Part shown: piece after piece, positions 5,205-5,876 of the stretch | Numbering within the stretch: the first letter of the stretch is position 1 | Layout of the letters: the number at the start of each line of letters is the position of its first letter | DNA from: an uncultured Ignavibacteriota bacterium | GTDB taxonomy: Bacteria; Bacteroidota; Ignavibacteria; UBA10030; UBA8401 | Assembly: GCA_903907305.1 (NCBI GenBank) | Contig: CAIVNT010000028.1 | Span: 1 to 5,876 of the forward strand | Direction of reading: 5' to 3' | DNA: 5,876 nt | Notes under the pieces: generated by a model | The model's database searches: none | Seen by the model: only the letters and a program-made list of their open reading frames with translations | Told to the model about the DNA's origin: nothing | Translations under genes and position numbers: made by a program

Positions 5205-5876
5205 ATGGGTTATAATTTTAACGACATCGAAAAAAAGTGGCAGGACTATTGGGAAAAGAATCACACCTACAGAACAAGTGAGGATCTGACCAAGAAAAAA
5301 TTGTATGTGCTCGATATGTTCCCATATCCGAGCGGAGCGGGACTCCACGTCGGTCATCCGGAAGGATATACGGCAACCGATATCTTCACACGCTTCCAGC
5401 GTTTGAACGGAGTGAATGTGCTTCATCCGATGGGATGGGATGCCTTCGGTTTGCCGGCGGAACGATACGCGATGAAAACGAACGTGCATCCGACCGTGAC
5501 GACGACTGAGAATATCAACAACTTCCGGCGTCAGATCAAAATGCTCGGACTGAGTTATGACTGGGAACGCGAGGTCAATACGACAGATCCCGCATATTAC
5601 AAGTGGACACAATGGATCTTTTTGAAGATCTATAACTCGTGGTACGATTACAGGATCCAGAAGGCCCGTCCGATCTCGGAACTCATCTCGGAATTTGAAC
5701 AGTCAGGATGTTCAAAGATCGACTGCACATTGTATTGCGGAAATAATGATTGCTGTTTCACGGCTCAGGGCTGGACTGCAATGTCCGAACTTGAGCAGCA
5801 AAAGATCCTGAAAGATTTCCGTCTCGTCTTTATTGCAGAGATCCCTGTGAACTGGTGTGAAGATCTTGGAACTGTG
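5205..5876 (+). CDS. leuS: Leucyl-tRNA synthetase, N-terminal part (partial)
   Basis: The first 224 residues of a class I synthetase that charges tRNA-Leu in the cytoplasm; the family is usually 800-950 residues, so about three quarters lie beyond the window. The start MGYNFNDIEKKWQDYW is typical of the family. The nucleotide-binding HIGH motif is H48-V-G-H51 within YPSGAGLHVGHPEGY, followed by the LeuRS signature MGWDAFGLPAE (76-86). Near the end is PVNWCEDLGTV (214-224). Between WYDY (146-149) and that motif lies an insertion (about 150-205, beginning RIQKARPISELISEFE) that I recall from Bacteroidota-type LeuRS. Here it carries five cysteines (169, 174, 178, 183, 184). The ribosome-binding site is weak (AGGA at 5189-5192, 12 bases upstream). 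The gene follows the lipoprotein by 104 bases containing an 8-bp tandem repeat. Confidence 0.97.
   Translation, partial: MGYNFNDIEKKWQDYWEKNHTYRTSEDLTKKKLYVLDMFPYPSGAGLHVGHPEGYTATDIFTRFQRLNGVNVLHPMGWDAFGLPAERYAMKTNVHPTVTTTENINNFRRQIKMLGLSYDWEREVNTTDPAYYKWTQWIFLKIYNSWYDYRIQKARPISELISEFEQSGCSKIDCTLYCGNNDCCFTAQGWTAMSELEQQKILKDFRLVFIAEIPVNWCEDLGTV

Noticed and set aside
5187..5612. 141-codon open frame on the minus strand
   Set aside because: It is antisense to the well-conserved leuS start, including the HIGH motif, and resembles no family.

Overview
The window looks like a chromosomal segment from the Bacteroidota/Chlorobi (FCB) group, most likely an Ignavibacteria-like bacterium. Three things point there. 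The large secreted protein ends in a type IX secretion (Por) sorting domain with the motif LEQNYPNPFNPTTT. The leucyl-tRNA synthetase carries, before its VNWC motif, the insertion I associate with Bacteroidota-type enzymes. Coding GC is moderate, with AT-rich spacers. The taxon is an inference from these signatures only.

Left part, minus strand (1-3490). A 1027-residue extracellular alpha-amylase is read right to left from 3490 to 407. It has a signal peptide, an archaeal-type GH13 catalytic domain, two Ig-like repeats, a CBM9/DOMON-like beta-sandwich, a calcium-loop motif and a T9SS sorting domain. After a 136-base gap comes the start of a second secreted protein (270 to beyond base 1), whose mature N-terminus resembles the amylase's beta-sandwich module. 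The gap holds a good sigma-70-type promoter (TTGATA-17-TAAAAT) and, just upstream of it, a LacI/CcpA-type operator-like 14-mer (TGAAAGCGCTTGCA). Together these suggest a sugar-responsive starch or glucan locus.

Middle (3491-3718). This is a divergent spacer of 228 bases between the amylase and the rightward genes. It contains a 17-codon ORF behind the strongest Shine-Dalgarno sequence in the window and a 7-bp inverted repeat just before the next gene.

Right part, plus strand (3719-5876). A XerC/D-shaped tyrosine-recombinase homologue is intact in length but has lost two catalytic residues (Arg I and the His of HxxR). It is followed 35 bases later by a small lipoprotein with an NlpE N-terminal-like domain. 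After a 104-base gap with an 8-bp tandem repeat comes leuS, cut by the window edge. These three genes are co-directional and closely spaced, so they could be co-transcribed, but no functional link is evident. The observations most worth following are the degenerate recombinase, the operator/promoter pair next to the amylase, and the Asn-to-Arg change at a normally calcium-binding position of the amylase.
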